From contig CAWJPD010000003.1 of assembly GCA_963844635.1 (NCBI GenBank), positions 1,734,328 through 1,798,327 of the forward strand: 64,000 nucleotides of DNA, written 5' to 3'. This document shows positions 55,506 through 63,737 of this stretch, one piece after another. The stretch comes from JAJPKK01 sp963844635 (GTDB lineage Bacteria > Pseudomonadota > Alphaproteobacteria > Rhizobiales > Xanthobacteraceae). The notes below the pieces were generated by a model, which worked only from the letters and a program-made list of their open reading frames with translations, made no database searches and was not told the DNA's origin. Positions within the stretch are counted from its first letter, which is position 1. Each line of letters opens with the position of its first letter. The translations under genes were made by a program, and so were the position numbers.

Positions 55506-55736
55506 GAACGCACCATTGCCTGGCTCAATCGCTGCCGCCGTCTTGCCAAGGATTGGGAGTGCCTCAATCGCAAAGCGCTCGCCTTCTTGCGCCTCGCCTC
55601 GATCCGCCTCATGCTCAGAAAACTATGCAATCCAGCCTAAACTCTCCGGACAGACTCTAAGTGAATCGGCCGTTTCCCGCCACAGTCGCCGCAAAACTTT
55701 CAGCCCTCATGCATAATCCGGGTTAGAGGGTGAGAC

Positions 55737-55768
55737 GTGTCCCGAAAATGATCCCTTTCTCGGGACAC
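55737..55768. terminator. Hairpin 70 bases after the leftward secreted-protein gene
   Basis: GTGTCCCGA is followed by 14 bases and TCGGGACAC, a perfect 9-bp stem. It lies between the stop of the minus-strand gene at 55840 and the right flank of the IS1380 element, so it may be that gene's terminator. There is no strong T run on either side. Confidence 0.45.
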
Positions 55769-55839
55769 CCGGTCTGGTTATGCAGATTTGTTGGATTACT
55801 GTTCCGCTGTAATCTCCGACATCTCCGCAACGCTGGTCC

Positions 55840-56544
55840 TCAGTTGGTGGCGAAGCAGTAAAGGTGACCAGCGCCGCCGGTGTTGATGAGCGCCTGCTTG
55901 CCGCAGCCCTGGCTCAGATGCGAGGTAATCCACGACGTATTCTGGCCGCCGCGGTCCGAGTGACCGAGCATGGCGCGCGCGCGGTCCGCCGGTACGCTCG
56001 GGTTTGCCTGCGGATAGGACATCGCGTCCGAGGTCCAGTTGTTGCAGGTGTGGTCGTAGCCGTCGATAAAAGCGCGACCGTCGGGGTCCGAGCCCGTCAA
56101 GATGTCGTGCTGGTTGCCCGGAATCGGCTCGCCCTTGATGTCGAGGACGGTCTCGCGCCGGATATTGTTGCGGTCGCGCTGCTGATCCCCGTGTAGGTCG
56201 GCGAGGTTACTGGCGATCAATTGATGCTTGACGTTGTACCAGGGCCCGCCGCCGATGCGATCACGCGCATTGACGCGTGGCATGGCGCCTTTCTGTTCCT
56301 GGCTGAGATAGGCATGCCAAGTGCGGCCGGCGGTTTGCGCGCCCAGCGCCTGGGCGGCGTTTTGGCAAATTTGGTCGGCGCCGGCGAGGCCGCCGAGATT
56401 GGCCGAGCCGTTCGGGTTATCGGCGACGAAGAAGCCGACGGCGCAGGTTTCGCATGCGGGCAGCGGCGGGCCCCCCTGCTGGGCCTGCGCTGCCGATCCT
56501 AAAAGGGTAATCGCAATCGCGGAAAGAATGATCGTTCTGTTCAT
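55840..56544 (-). CDS. Secreted lectin-fold-like protein of unknown function
   Basis: A 234-residue protein with a signal peptide (MNRTIILSAIAITLLGSAAQ, cleavage near AQAQQ). The mature part has CETCAVGFFVADNPNGSANL, ADQICQNAAQALGAQTAGRT, TWHAYLS, a WYN motif, an RAFIDGYDHTCNNWTSD block and a Cys close to the end; this pattern of Cys and Trp resembles C-type-lectin-like extracellular domains (inference). The ATG at 56544 has GAGG 7 bases upstream. It is expected in the periplasm or outside the cell. It stands alone next to the IS nest. Confidence 0.68.
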   Translation of the reverse strand: MNRTIILSAIAITLLGSAAQAQQGGPPLPACETCAVGFFVADNPNGSANLGGLAGADQICQNAAQALGAQTAGRTWHAYLSQEQKGAMPRVNARDRIGGGPWYNVKHQLIASNLADLHGDQQRDRNNIRRETVLDIKGEPIPGNQHDILTGSDPDGRAFIDGYDHTCNNWTSDAMSYPQANPSVPADRARAMLGHSDRGGQNTSWITSHLSQGCGKQALINTGGAGHLYCFATN

Positions 56545-57038
56545 TGTAGTGCCTCGCTTCGCAACGTGGACTATCGCGGATGCCGGCGGCACCCGCGCTA
56601 CTAGCCAAGCTCACTTTTCAATTAGATTTGAGCCTGCCGATGGCATCGGCGCTACTGGCGCAAAACGGCGACCTCGACACGTCGCCGTTCATTCGCAGCT
56701 GCCCAGCAAAGCTGCTGCTTGCCAGTGCTCGTGTAAATATGGTTCCGATGAGCAAAGGACAAGGCGCATCGAAAAAGAATTTAGATCGATGTCGTGTTAG
56801 CGGCGGTGATTGGGGCGCAGGGCATCGAGTTATTTGCGCTTCATCGAGATGCTTTAAGTAAGATCGGATAATTTTCATTGCCGAGTTCGCATGCAGGACC
56901 GCACGAAAATTGGAAATCCTGCACACGCGGATTGAACCCGGAGTGGCTCACGAATTCAGAGATCGAAGACCGGGGCGTGGCTCTACTGAGGCGTGCGTAG
57001 ATGAGGCTTCGGGTTGAGGGTCGCGGCGATGACGGAGA
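56545..57038. other. Intergenic stretch, no gene seen
   Basis: About 490 bases. Frames below 110 codons occur, but none has a recognisable family or a convincing ribosome-binding site. It should contain the promoter of the leftward secreted-protein gene. Confidence 0.4.
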
Positions 57039-57290
57039 TCAGGGTAGCACTTTATATCGGCGGCTCGATTTTACTCTGGAAGGACCGAGTCCGCGCTGTT
57101 CCACAAGCTGCCTGAGCGCTTCCTTTCCCGCTCTGTTCGCTGACGTAACGCTCGCGAAAGAGACCTTTGACTGGTGAACCGCGCCCGCTCTCCCGGCACG
57201 ATAGATTTCCCAGCGCCAGGGACTCGGAAGCGGGAGTCTTCGCTTCACCACAACTGAGTAGTCGGATTGGTCGAAGGGAGGCGGTATCAT
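57039..57290 (-). CDS. Small conserved hypothetical protein (WRWEIYR type)
   Basis: An 83-residue protein MIPPPFDQSDYSVVVKRRLP followed by PWRWEIYRAGRAGAVHQSKV and TSANRAGKEALRQLVE. The pattern P-x-P-W-R-W-E-I-x-R followed by an A-x-x-A-G-x-x-A-L helix is common to many short Bradyrhizobium-type proteins with no known function. No signal peptide or membrane segment is present. The ATG at 57290 is chosen because it starts the conserved part; the ribosome-binding site is weak, and other in-frame starts exist up to 57326. Confidence 0.6.
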   Translation of the reverse strand: MIPPPFDQSDYSVVVKRRLPLPSPWRWEIYRAGRAGAVHQSKVSFASVTSANRAGKEALRQLVEQRGLGPSRVKSSRRYKVLP

Positions 57291-57569
57291 GGTGGTAGCC
57301 ATAGGCCTGGAAGCCATTGACCACAAGGAAAATTAGTTTCGACTTAATATCACAGCCAAGTTGTGAAACGGTATCACCCTCTCATGCTTACACGAATTGC
57401 CACTTGCAAATCTCACGGTTTTACCGTGCGACTGTTGAGCCAAGCTCGGAGTCGCCTTTGCGAGAATCTGGTCAGCGGTGACGTAGCCTTGATAAAGCTT
57501 GCGACCACAGCACCGGCACCGAGGAAGGCGGAAAAACGAAAGTGAGACCGCTTTCCGTCTCCCGATGAT

Positions 57570-59133
57570 TCATCCGTTGCGGAACGTGGGTGGTGGCAGT
57601 GGTCCAAGAACGGCTTCGACCGCCATGCCGAGACTCAAGAGCTGATTGTCCTCGCCCGGCAGGCCGTCAAGCTCCAGTCCCGCCGGCAACCCTTCGGACG
57701 TAAGCCCGGCCGGGGTGCTCAAAGCCGGCGCACGGAACGCTGGGGCTGAGAACGAATTGCGGAGGATTGCGGTGTCGGGATATTGCCGCCCGTTGACCTC
57801 GAAGGTCGGGGGCACCGCATCGCCGTCCGTTGGCAACAATGGCGCCGGCATTGGCATGGTCGGGTAGGCGATTGCAGTGATGTTGTGTTGCCGGAATGCG
57901 TCCCGGTACTGCGGGCCGAGCGCATTCAGGGCGGCCTTCGCTTTCGCCACGTCCTCGTGCGAGGGCGGATGATCGCGCGCATCCTCTTCGAGGAAGTGCA
58001 CGCGCTTGCTTGGAATTTCTGGGATCGCGTCTTTCATTGTCATGGAAGGATACTCGCGCGCCAGGAAATCAGCGAGGTCCTTGCGGAAATCTTCGCGCCG
58101 GAGAGCGCCACGCACCGCGATCGCCGTCTTCACGAGATCGTCGATGTTCACATCAAGCAGCACGGCGCCGGCGCCACGTAGCCGATCGAGAGCTGACTCC
58201 ATGATCTTTGCGATGTCCGGGTCGAGCGTCTCCCAGAACGGCGTGCGCGGGACGCCGATGCGCACACCACGCAGATCGAAAGGCGAAAGCTCTGGACCCC
58301 GCGTAATGGCGCTGTGCATAAAGGCCACGTCGGCGACGTTGCGTGCCATCGGCCCCGCAACATCAAAGGTGAATTCAAGCGGCACGATCCCGTCAGTTGG
58401 ATAAGGCTTGTTGGCGGGCGGGTTTGAGGGGCGAAGTCCCGCTGTCCCGCAAAAATGCGACGGCATGCGAACAGACCCGGTCGTATCGCTTCCGATCCCG
58501 AGGGGGACGATCCGCGCCGCAAGAGCAGCCGCAGTGCCGCCGCTGGAGCCGCCCGGGATGCGCGTGAGGTCGTAAGGATTTTTGACATAGCCGAAGGTCG
58601 GATTGGCGCTCGTGCTCCCCAGTGCGAGCTCGTGCATGTTGGCCTTGGCAAACAGGATGGCTCCCTGCCTGAAGATCATGTCGACGAGTGGCGCATTTGC
58701 TTTCGGGCGGTAGTCCTTGAGGAATCGCGTTCCCGCAGTGGTGGGGAAGCCGACCGTGTTGACGTTGTCCTTGATGATGACCGGAAGGCCGGCAAGCGGA
58801 CCGAGCTGTGCGCCGCGCGTGCGGGCCCGGTTCGACCTCTCGCGCATCTTCAAGAAGCTTGGCCTCATCAATGTGGGCTACGGCATTGAGGCTGGCGTGG
58901 CCCCTGTATTGTTCCAGCAGCACCTGGGCATAGCGTTCCGCAGAAAGCTCGCCCCGCCGGATATAGTCGGCGGCGGCACGCGCCGAGAGAGCCACGACCT
59001 CATTGTTATTTGCGAGCACAGCGCCAGAGACTGCGTGAGGCGCCATCACGGCGGCCGATGCGCCGACCGCGAGTTTGAGGACAGTGCGGCGATCCAGCTG
59101 ACAATCGGGTGAACTCATCTCAGAGTTATTCAT
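57570..59133 (-). pseudogene. Secreted amidase (amidase-signature family), frameshifted
   Basis: The N-terminal frame (from ATG 59133) has a twin-arginine signal (DRRTVLKLAVGASAAVMAPH), then AQVLLEQYRGHASLNAVAHI to EDARE. The remainder lies in another frame: RARTRGAQLGPLAGLPVIIK with catalytic Lys, GGSSGGTAAALAARIVPLGI with the signature serines, GSDTTGSVRMPS, and a normal C-terminal domain. One extra base near 58818 separates them. Repaired, it is a ~520-residue amidase with the complete Ser-cisSer-Lys triad, exported by Tat. The substrate is unknown. Confidence 0.85.
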
Positions 59134-59269
59134 CGTACCCTCCCTAAGTTGAGACTCAAGTTCGGCTCGTTACACATCCCTTCCCCCCGCAATTTCACGG
59201 GAAGAATACACCTTGCTTGTTCGGTGGTAAGGGGGCGTCATGACCGCTCTGCCCGAAGCGACCCCGTCC

Positions 59270-59535
59270 TTTATCCGGCCTGCCGGCTGGCGATGCTAAA
59301 ATGGAACCTTCGGGCCGGCTTTACGGCGCCGACCTTCAGGCCGATCTTATCGGCGCCGCGCAGCGGCTACCGAAGGCGCGTGATGGATGCTTGAATGTCC
59401 TTGAGGTCTTGCTCGGTGGCGTCAAGCAACTCGTTGCGTTTGCGTGCGCGCTCCTCGGCGAGCGCCGGGTTCTTGCAGACAATGAGACGCTCGCCCGGGA
59501 AGTCCGAGCTTTCGATCTCGGCAAGATCCTGCTTT
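59270..59535 (-). pseudogene. IS1634-family transposase fragment
   Basis: The minus strand encodes DFPGERLIVCKNPALAEERA, then RKRNELLDATEQDLKDIQAS, a stop codon, and LRGADKIGLKVGAV, matching an internal part of IS1634 transposases (G-E-R-L-x-V-C-x-N-P-x-L-A). About 85 residues remain, with an internal TAG. Neither end of the element is seen. Confidence 0.7.
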
Positions 59536-59595
59536 GGTCGCGCTACCGATGGACCGGGGGAAAGGGGAAAAACTGACGAGCGTTCGGCGTCAGCA

Positions 59596-59805
59596 GTTCG
59601 AATCCGACCACCGGGGCATGTTGAACAGCCGTGGCCCCATGCCCCGCAAACCGCCTCTGCACCAAATCGCTGCCACAGCTGCTTATTCGCCGTGCTACAG
59701 CCCCAACGCGAACAGTCTCTGCCTCGCAGTTTTTCCCGTCGTTGCCGAAATTGTCGCCTAATCTCGGGGAGGATTTCAGGTCCTGCCGGATATCGCAGTT
59801 CGAAT
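59596..59805. repeat. GTTCGAAT-bounded module 1
   Basis: Begins CAGTTCGAATCCG and ends GGATATCGCAGTTCGAATCC. Inside are GGCATGTTGAACAGCC, CGCTGCCACAGCTGC and CCAACGCGAACAGTCTCTGC. The same motifs in the same order occur at 60366-60590 and 62578-62792. It lies between the IS1634 fragment and the HlyD fragment. It has no coding potential. Confidence 0.6.
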
Positions 59806-59912
59806 CCTCATGCTCAGGCACACAGTCGGCCTCTGTGGCGCGTTTTCGGAGCAGGGCAGAACTACCAATCCGCGTTGGTCGATTCATGCTTCGAGCGGGG
59901 AATCAATAGCAA

Positions 59913-60091
59913 TCATCGCTCTCGCATCGAATGGGACATTCGCTCATAGAGCGGCCGGGCGAGATAGCTCAAGAGCGTGCGCTCTCCCGTCGGAACCAGC
60001 ACGTCGGCGGCCATGCCGGCGACCAAGTGGTTCTTGATCTCCGCGGGAAAGGTCGATTCCTCGACTGTGATCTGCGCCAGGATTGAGCGCA
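59913..60091 (-). pseudogene. HlyD-family (type I secretion adaptor) C-terminal fragment
   Basis: The minus strand reads VEESTFPAEIKNHLVAGMAA followed by DVLVPTGERTLLSYLARPLY and ERMSHSMRER with a stop at 59913-59915. This is the conserved C-terminal beta/anchor region of HlyD/PrtE-type membrane fusion proteins (G-M-x-A-x-V-x-I-x-T-G-x-R-T). Only about 58 residues remain; the upstream part was replaced by unrelated DNA. Confidence 0.75.
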
Positions 60092-60113
60092 TACATCCTC
60101 TTGATGTTCCAAC

Positions 60114-60280
60114 TCATGGTGACGAGGCTCCATTCGCCGCGAACGTGGAAGCTGCCTTGCCAGTGATCCGGTAAATGCGGTCACCGTCGCCCTTCTCCGA
60201 TTCCAACGTGAGGCCGAGCTTCTTGCGCACCACGCCGGCAAAGAAGCCCCGCACCGAATGCTGCTGCCAGAGCGAGCCGC
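60114..60280 (-). pseudogene. DUF3489 C-terminal fragment
   Basis: WQQHSVRGFFAGVVRKKLGL followed by TLESEKGDGDRIYRI is the winged-helix core of DUF3489 proteins. Only about 45 family residues remain at the C-terminus; the N-terminal side of this frame is unrelated sequence. It abuts module 2. Too short to be functional. Confidence 0.68.
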
Positions 60281-60365
60281 TCAGGCTCGACGCCCGTGGA
60301 CCATGCATGCTCTGTTCAGAGACAAAGTCGAGTGCAAAGTGGCCGCGATTTGCGATTCCTTCCAA

Positions 60366-60590
60366 TCGGGTTCGAATTTGACGAGGTAGGCATATTGAAC
60401 AGCCCGGCCGGCATAGCGCGAGAAACCTGTGCGTGACGGGACGCGCTAAATCACTGCCGGAGCTGCATATTCCCCAAGCCGCAGCTCAAACGCGAAAAGT
60501 CTCTGCCTGCATGGCTTCGGCCCAAAGCGCCGAGATTATCGCGTGAACCGCGGCAGGTTTTGAACCAAGCGGATATCGCAGTTCGAATCT
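60366..60590. repeat. GTTCGAAT-bounded module 2
   Basis: Begins GGGTTCGAATTTG and ends CGGATATCGCAGTTCGAATC. Inside: GGCATATTGAACAGCC, CACTGCCGGAGCTGC and AAACGCGAAAAGTCTCTGCC. It shares order and spacing with modules 1 and 3 at 59596 and 62578. Its last 21 bases are also the start of the 1.05-kb direct duplication. Confidence 0.6.
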
Positions 60591-60663
60591 GCGAGCCCAG
60601 CCAGGCGGTCCGTCTCCGCGATATCATTCCGAGCGGTTCCTGCGCCGTTCGGGATGCATCGGC

Positions 60664-60813
60664 CGGATATCGAAGCCCCTCTCTCCGGCCCCGGATGGCT
60701 TCGCCCGATGGAGCCTTCGCTTGCTCGAGGAGAAGGTCGTCGAACTGCACATTGTCAAACGCGTCAGCGACAACACGATCGGCCGGACGATTAAAAAACA
60801 GCCTCAAACCGCA
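60664..60813 (+). pseudogene. IS630-family transposase fragment, copy A
   Basis: APDGFARWSLRLLEEKVVEL followed by HIVKRVSDNTIGRTIKKQPQ is the N-terminal winged-helix end of IS630 transposases (R-W-x-L-R-L-L-x-x-x-x-V-E-L..S-x-x-T-I-x-R-x-L-K-K). About 45 residues remain; the DDE catalytic domain is missing. An identical piece lies in copy B. Confidence 0.72.
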
Positions 60814-60967
60814 AGCACCATGCCACCGCCTTATGGAGGGTCCCCCGTCTTTTATTCTGCTCGCGTAATCCAGTTGGTACGCAAGCTGGTTGGATCGAGC
60901 CTGATTAAATCATAGGCAAATCTTTCGTTTTGTATGTAATTTTGTATACAGTAATCGCGGCCTTACT

Positions 60968-61440
60968 TTATTCTGCGGCAACGTTTTCCGAGTGTGCGGG
61001 AACCGCCCACACTAAAATCCCGCCGTCGCATGGTCGGCCTCCTACTCGATTCAAAGGCGTGCCGGTCGGATCGGCCACCAGACAACGTTCCTTTGTCGGT
61101 GCGGCGGAGTTCGGCGGCGCAGAGGCGACTGGTGGCGTGATCACGGCCGGCGGCGAGGCTGGTGCCAGCGCGTAGGAGTTGTAAAACGACACCGAAATCT
61201 CCGGACGCTGCGCGCCTCGCGTCGTCGCAATGACTTCGCGGCCGACACGAAAGAACATGTCCTTTATGTCAAGGCCAGGCGTGGCGATGTTGTTGAGCAG
61301 GGCAGCGGTGAAGGGGCTGTCCATGTGCGGGTCGCCGTCGGCCGCTGCCGAAAGATATTGAGTTGCATAGGCGAGGATCAGCCCATCCGGGTTCTTACCC
61401 GCGCCAGTCCGCGCGTTGTCGCGCCCAAGCCCAGCGCTTT
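60968..61440 (-). pseudogene. Caspase-family (metacaspase-like) C-terminal fragment, copy A
   Basis: The minus strand gives NPDGLILAYATQYLSAAADG, then SPFTAALLNNIATPGLDIKD, which match the C-terminal part of bacterial caspase-like (C14) proteins, followed by a Pro/Ala-rich linker and KERCLVADPTGTPLN, which resembles the start of an SH3-like tail. The catalytic His and Cys are missing. A single-base deletion relative to copy B (TTCTTACCCG) breaks the frame further. Confidence 0.72.
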
Positions 61441-61497
61441 CAACTTTCGCACCCGTCCCGCGTCTATCGAGGCGGGCCGGGAGCTTTCAAGAGCACC

Positions 61498-61722
61498 AGG
61501 ATTTGACACCGGCAGATCGAATGTACGTGGCAAGCGTTGTCGCGTCCCGTACCGGCTTGAGCCAGACAGATGCTGAGAAGCGTGTCAACGACATCATCAC
61601 TCAGGCTAAAGCTGCCGCCGACGAAGCCCGCGCAGACGCCGCAAAGCTCTCCTTCTGGCTCACCGCAGCGATGCTGTTCGGAGCGTTTGCAGCGAGTCTC
61701 GCGGCGATCGAAGGTGGACGGC
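61498..61722 (+). pseudogene. Membrane-protein C-terminal fragment
   Basis: DLTPADRMYVASVVASRTGL, SQTDAEKRVNDIITQAKAAA and a membrane helix FWLTAAMLFGAFAASLAAIE with GGRLR at the end. This is the C-terminal part of a helical membrane protein common in Bradyrhizobium-type genomes (function unknown). The N-terminal part is absent. The first 40 residues are duplicated in copy B, which breaks off at TQAKAA. Confidence 0.6.
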
Positions 61723-61910
61723 TTCGTCAGCAACGCCGGATGGTAGCCAGCCGAGCCGGTGCCCCGATAGCTCTTCACCATGGCCGAAAGGTCCAAGCCA
61801 TCGATCACCTCGATGACAAACCGCGCCAGATGCCGTTCGGGAAGCCAGTCATCGACAGACGGCGGCAGCAGAAATCCCGTTGCGCGGTCAAATTCTCGGA
61901 AATGGCTCAT
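61710..61910 (-). pseudogene. IS1182-family transposase N-terminal fragment
   Basis: The minus strand encodes MSHFREFDRATGFLLPPSVD, DWLPERHLARFVIEVIDGLD and GSAGYHPALL, the first 65 residues of IS1182 transposases (x-R-x-T-x-x-L-x-P-P-S-x-x-D-W-L-P-E-x-H-L-A). The rest of the transposase is absent. It is joined head to tail with the membrane-protein fragment. Confidence 0.75.
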
Positions 61911-62129
61911 CCTTCGGCACTCCAGCGGCGAATTAATTGCGCCACAATACTTGGTGCCGTGTGTTGTAGGCTAAGTCCGACAGGCTGCTAGAACAATTGG
62001 CGGCGCAATAGGTCGTATCGCCTCTGTGATGCGATCTCTCTGCAGGACGCGAGCAGCGCTGCTGGGTTGACGGATTTCCCGAAGCTGAGCCGCAACCCGA
62101 CCAGATATGAAATCGCAGTGAACCAGGCG

Positions 62130-62435
62130 CTACGGACTGTTGCGCCGGAACTCGTAGGAGATCAGCCTGGAGCCAGCACCTGACTCGAACAATGTGGGAT
62201 ATCGGCGTGCCGTCGGATCGTAGGTCACCCTCAACCGGTCCCCTTTTACCTCGTAGATTCCTTTCAGACTGCCACCGGAACTCCCCTTGGGGGTCTCATG
62301 GTGGAACACGTCGATCCGTTTCTGGTCGGTGTCTAGCTTGAAGAAGTAGGGATCGACATGCTGTTGCCCATTGAGGCGGATGGTGTAGTGGTCGCCCTCC
62401 ACGACCCACTGCATGTCGCCCGCCTGCGGCTCGCC
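62130..62435 (-). pseudogene. TIGR03067-type protein, N-terminally truncated
   Basis: MQWVVEGDHYTIRLNGQQHV, KRIDVFHHETPKGSSGGSLK and GIYEVKGDRLRVTYDPTARR YPT match the middle and C-terminal parts of TIGR03067-domain proteins, which usually start with an L-x-G-T-W motif. That motif is missing; upstream the frame is joined to an M50 peptidase fragment. It could still be translated as a ~94-residue peptide from 62414. Confidence 0.65.
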
Positions 62436-62449
62436 GTTCCATGTTGTTC

Positions 62450-62572
62450 CAGGCTGACCAGTGGGGAGGCAAGGGCTTTCGGAAGCAACCCAACGGCAAT
62501 CCGTCCGCCGTCGAGCGGTGGCAGTGGCAGCAGATTGAAAACCGCCAGAAAGACGTTGATGATTTCATTCCG
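62450..62572 (-). pseudogene. Peptidase M50 (site-2 protease-like) C-terminal fragment
   Basis: The minus strand reads NVFLAVFNLLPLPPLDGGRI followed by AVGLLPKALASPLVSLE. N-x-L-P-x-P-P-L-D-G-G is the third conserved motif of Rip/M50B metalloproteases, with the Asp zinc ligand. The HExxH helix is missing. The fragment ends within a few bases of module 3 on one side and the TIGR03067 fragment on the other. Confidence 0.68.
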
Positions 62573-62577
62573 CTTGC

Positions 62578-62792
62578 CAGTTCGAATCCGGCATGCGAGG
62601 CATGTTGGACGGGACCGCGCCATCCGTTTAACGCTCTCACGAAATGCCGGAAAACACTGCGGCAGCTGCATTTGTGAAAGGGGGCAGCTCCAACGCGAAT
62701 TGTCTCTGTTGCCTGTTTTCGGCCTCATTCACACGATTTGGCGCCGCAAGAGACCCGAGTCCCAAGTGAAACGGATATCGCAGTTCGAATCT
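62578..62792. repeat. GTTCGAAT-bounded module 3
   Basis: Begins CAGTTCGAATCCGG and ends CGGATATCGCAGTTCGAATC. Inside: GGCATGTTGGACGG, CACTGCGGCAGCTGC and CCAACGCGAATTGTCTCTG. It matches modules 1 and 2 in motif order. It separates the M50 fragment from copy B of the 1.05-kb duplication. Confidence 0.6.
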
Positions 62793-62866
62793 CACCGCCC
62801 CAGCCAGGCGGTCCGTCTCCGCGATATCATTCCGAGCGGTTCCTGCGCCGTTCGGGATGCATCGGC

Positions 62867-63016
62867 CGGATATCGAAGCCCCTCTCTCCGGCCCCGGATG
62901 GCTTCGCCCGATGGAGCCTTCGCTTGCTCGAGGAGAAGGTCGTCGAACTGCACATTGTCAAACGCGTCAGCGACAACACGATCGGCCGGACGATTAAAAA
63001 ACAGCCTCAAACCGCA
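62867..63016 (+). pseudogene. IS630-family transposase fragment, copy B
   Basis: Identical at protein level to the fragment in copy A (APDGFARWSLRLLEEKVVEL and on). Too short to be functional; it is duplicated as part of the 1.05-kb repeat. Confidence 0.72.
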
Positions 63017-63170
63017 AGCACCATGCCACCGCCTTATGGAGGGTCCCCCGTCTTTTATTCTGCTCGCGTAATCCAGTTGGTACGCAAGCTGGTTGGATCG
63101 AGCCTGATTAAATCATAGGCAAATCTTTCGTTTTGTATGTAATTTTGTATACAGTAATCGCGGCCTTACT

Positions 63171-63737
63171 TTATTCTGCGGCAACGTTTTCCGAGTGTGC
63201 GGGAACCGCCCACACTGAAATCCCGCCGTCGCATGGTCGGCCTCCTACTCGATTCAAAGGCGTGCCGGTCGGATCGGCCACCAGACAACGTTCCTTTGTC
63301 GGTGCGGCGGAGTTCGGCGGCGCAGAGGCGACTGGTGGCGTGATCACGGCCGGCGGCGAGGCTGGTGCCAGCGCGTAGGAGCCGTAAAACGACACCGAAA
63401 TCTCCGGACGCTGCGCGCCTCGCGTCGTCGCAATGACTTCGCGGCCGACACGAAAGAACATGTCCTTTATGTCAAGGCCAGGCGTGGCGATGTTGTTGAG
63501 CAGGGCAGCGGTGAAGGGGCTGTCCATGTGCGGGTCGCCGTCGGCCGCTGCCGAAAGATATTGAGTTGCATAGGCGAGGATCAGCCCATCCGGGTTCTTG
63601 ACCCGCGCCAGTCCGCGCGTTGTCGCGCCCAAGCCCAGCGCTTTCAACTTTCGCACCCGTCCCGCGTCTATCGAGGCGGGCCGGGAGCTTTCAAGAGCAC
63701 CAGGATTTGACACCGGCAGATCGAATGTACGTGGCAA
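63171..63737 (-). pseudogene. Caspase-family (metacaspase-like) C-terminal fragment, copy B
   Basis: The minus strand holds one open frame of 188 codons. From about residue 40 it matches bacterial caspase-like proteins: GLARVKNPDGLILAYATQ, SPFTAALLNNIATPGLDIKD and a P-A-rich linker with KERCLVADPTGTPLN. The p20 catalytic His/Cys part is absent, and the first ~35 residues are unrelated to the family (they are antisense to the membrane-protein fragment). It is the better preserved of the two copies, yet not a functional protease. Confidence 0.72.

Larger units (their letters stand above)
53364..55640 (+). pseudogene. IS5-family (IS427-like, DUF4096) transposase, split by IS256 and frameshifted
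   Basis: Part 1 (from ATG 53364) has LRYPSDLTDEEWNLVAPLIP, STGCQWRAIPKDLPPKSTVY and AAIIDSQSVKSAEKGGA. A frame change near 53750 moves the reading to IDPPGYDAGKKIKGKKRHIL, LFADGGYQGPQFAN and PRRWIVER. The IS256 element enters at 54076. The rest, RTIAWLNRCRRLAKDWECLN to LMLRKLCNPA, lies at 55509-55640. Repaired, it is a ~280-residue DDE transposase. The gene is certainly dead because of the 1.43-kb insertion. Confidence 0.88.
53283..55657 (+). mobile_element. IS5-family insertion sequence, interrupted by an IS256 element
   Basis: The terminal repeats are GTGTCTGTCCG at 53283 and, inverted, CGGACAGACTC ending at 55657. Both flanks show TAA (53280-53282 and 55658-55660), a 3-bp target duplication as in the IS427 group of IS5. 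The element lies within the IS1380 element upstream of its transposase. Without the internal IS256 copy it would be about 940 bp. Rejoining the two halves restores the transposase C-terminus (VERTIAWLNRC). Confidence 0.85.
49760..55722 (-). mobile_element. IS1380-family insertion sequence carrying nested insertions
   Basis: The ends are CCCGGATTATGCA at 49760-49772 and its exact inverse TGCATAATCCGGG at 55710-55722. With the group II intron removed, the left end reads on as TGA, so the terminal repeat is at least CCCGGATTATGCATGA. The element is flanked on both sides by TTAG (49756-49759 and 55723-55726), a 4-bp target duplication normal for IS1380. Its transposase is at 51844-53223. A group II intron (49773-51697) and an IS5-family element (53283-55657) lie inside it. 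Without them it would be about 1.66 kb, typical for the family. Confidence 0.88.
60570..61617. repeat. 1.05-kb direct repeat, copy A
   Basis: This segment recurs at 62772-63821 in the same orientation, offset by about 2203 bases, with only a few substitutions and small indels (for example ACTAAAATCC for ACTGAAATCC, GGAGTTGTAAAA for GGAGCCGTAAAA, and one missing G in TTCTTACCCG for TTCTTGACCCG). It contains an IS630 fragment, a caspase fragment and part of a small membrane-protein fragment. Confidence 0.95.

Noticed and set aside
59596..62792. Integron attC cassette array
   Set aside because: The modules lack the R' / R'' core GTTRRRY..RYYYAAC, the fragments face both ways, and no integrase gene is seen. 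A different kind of recombination site remains possible.
59596..62792. CRISPR array
   Set aside because: The repeats are about 215 bp, imperfect and separated by hundreds of bases of gene fragments; no cas genes are present.
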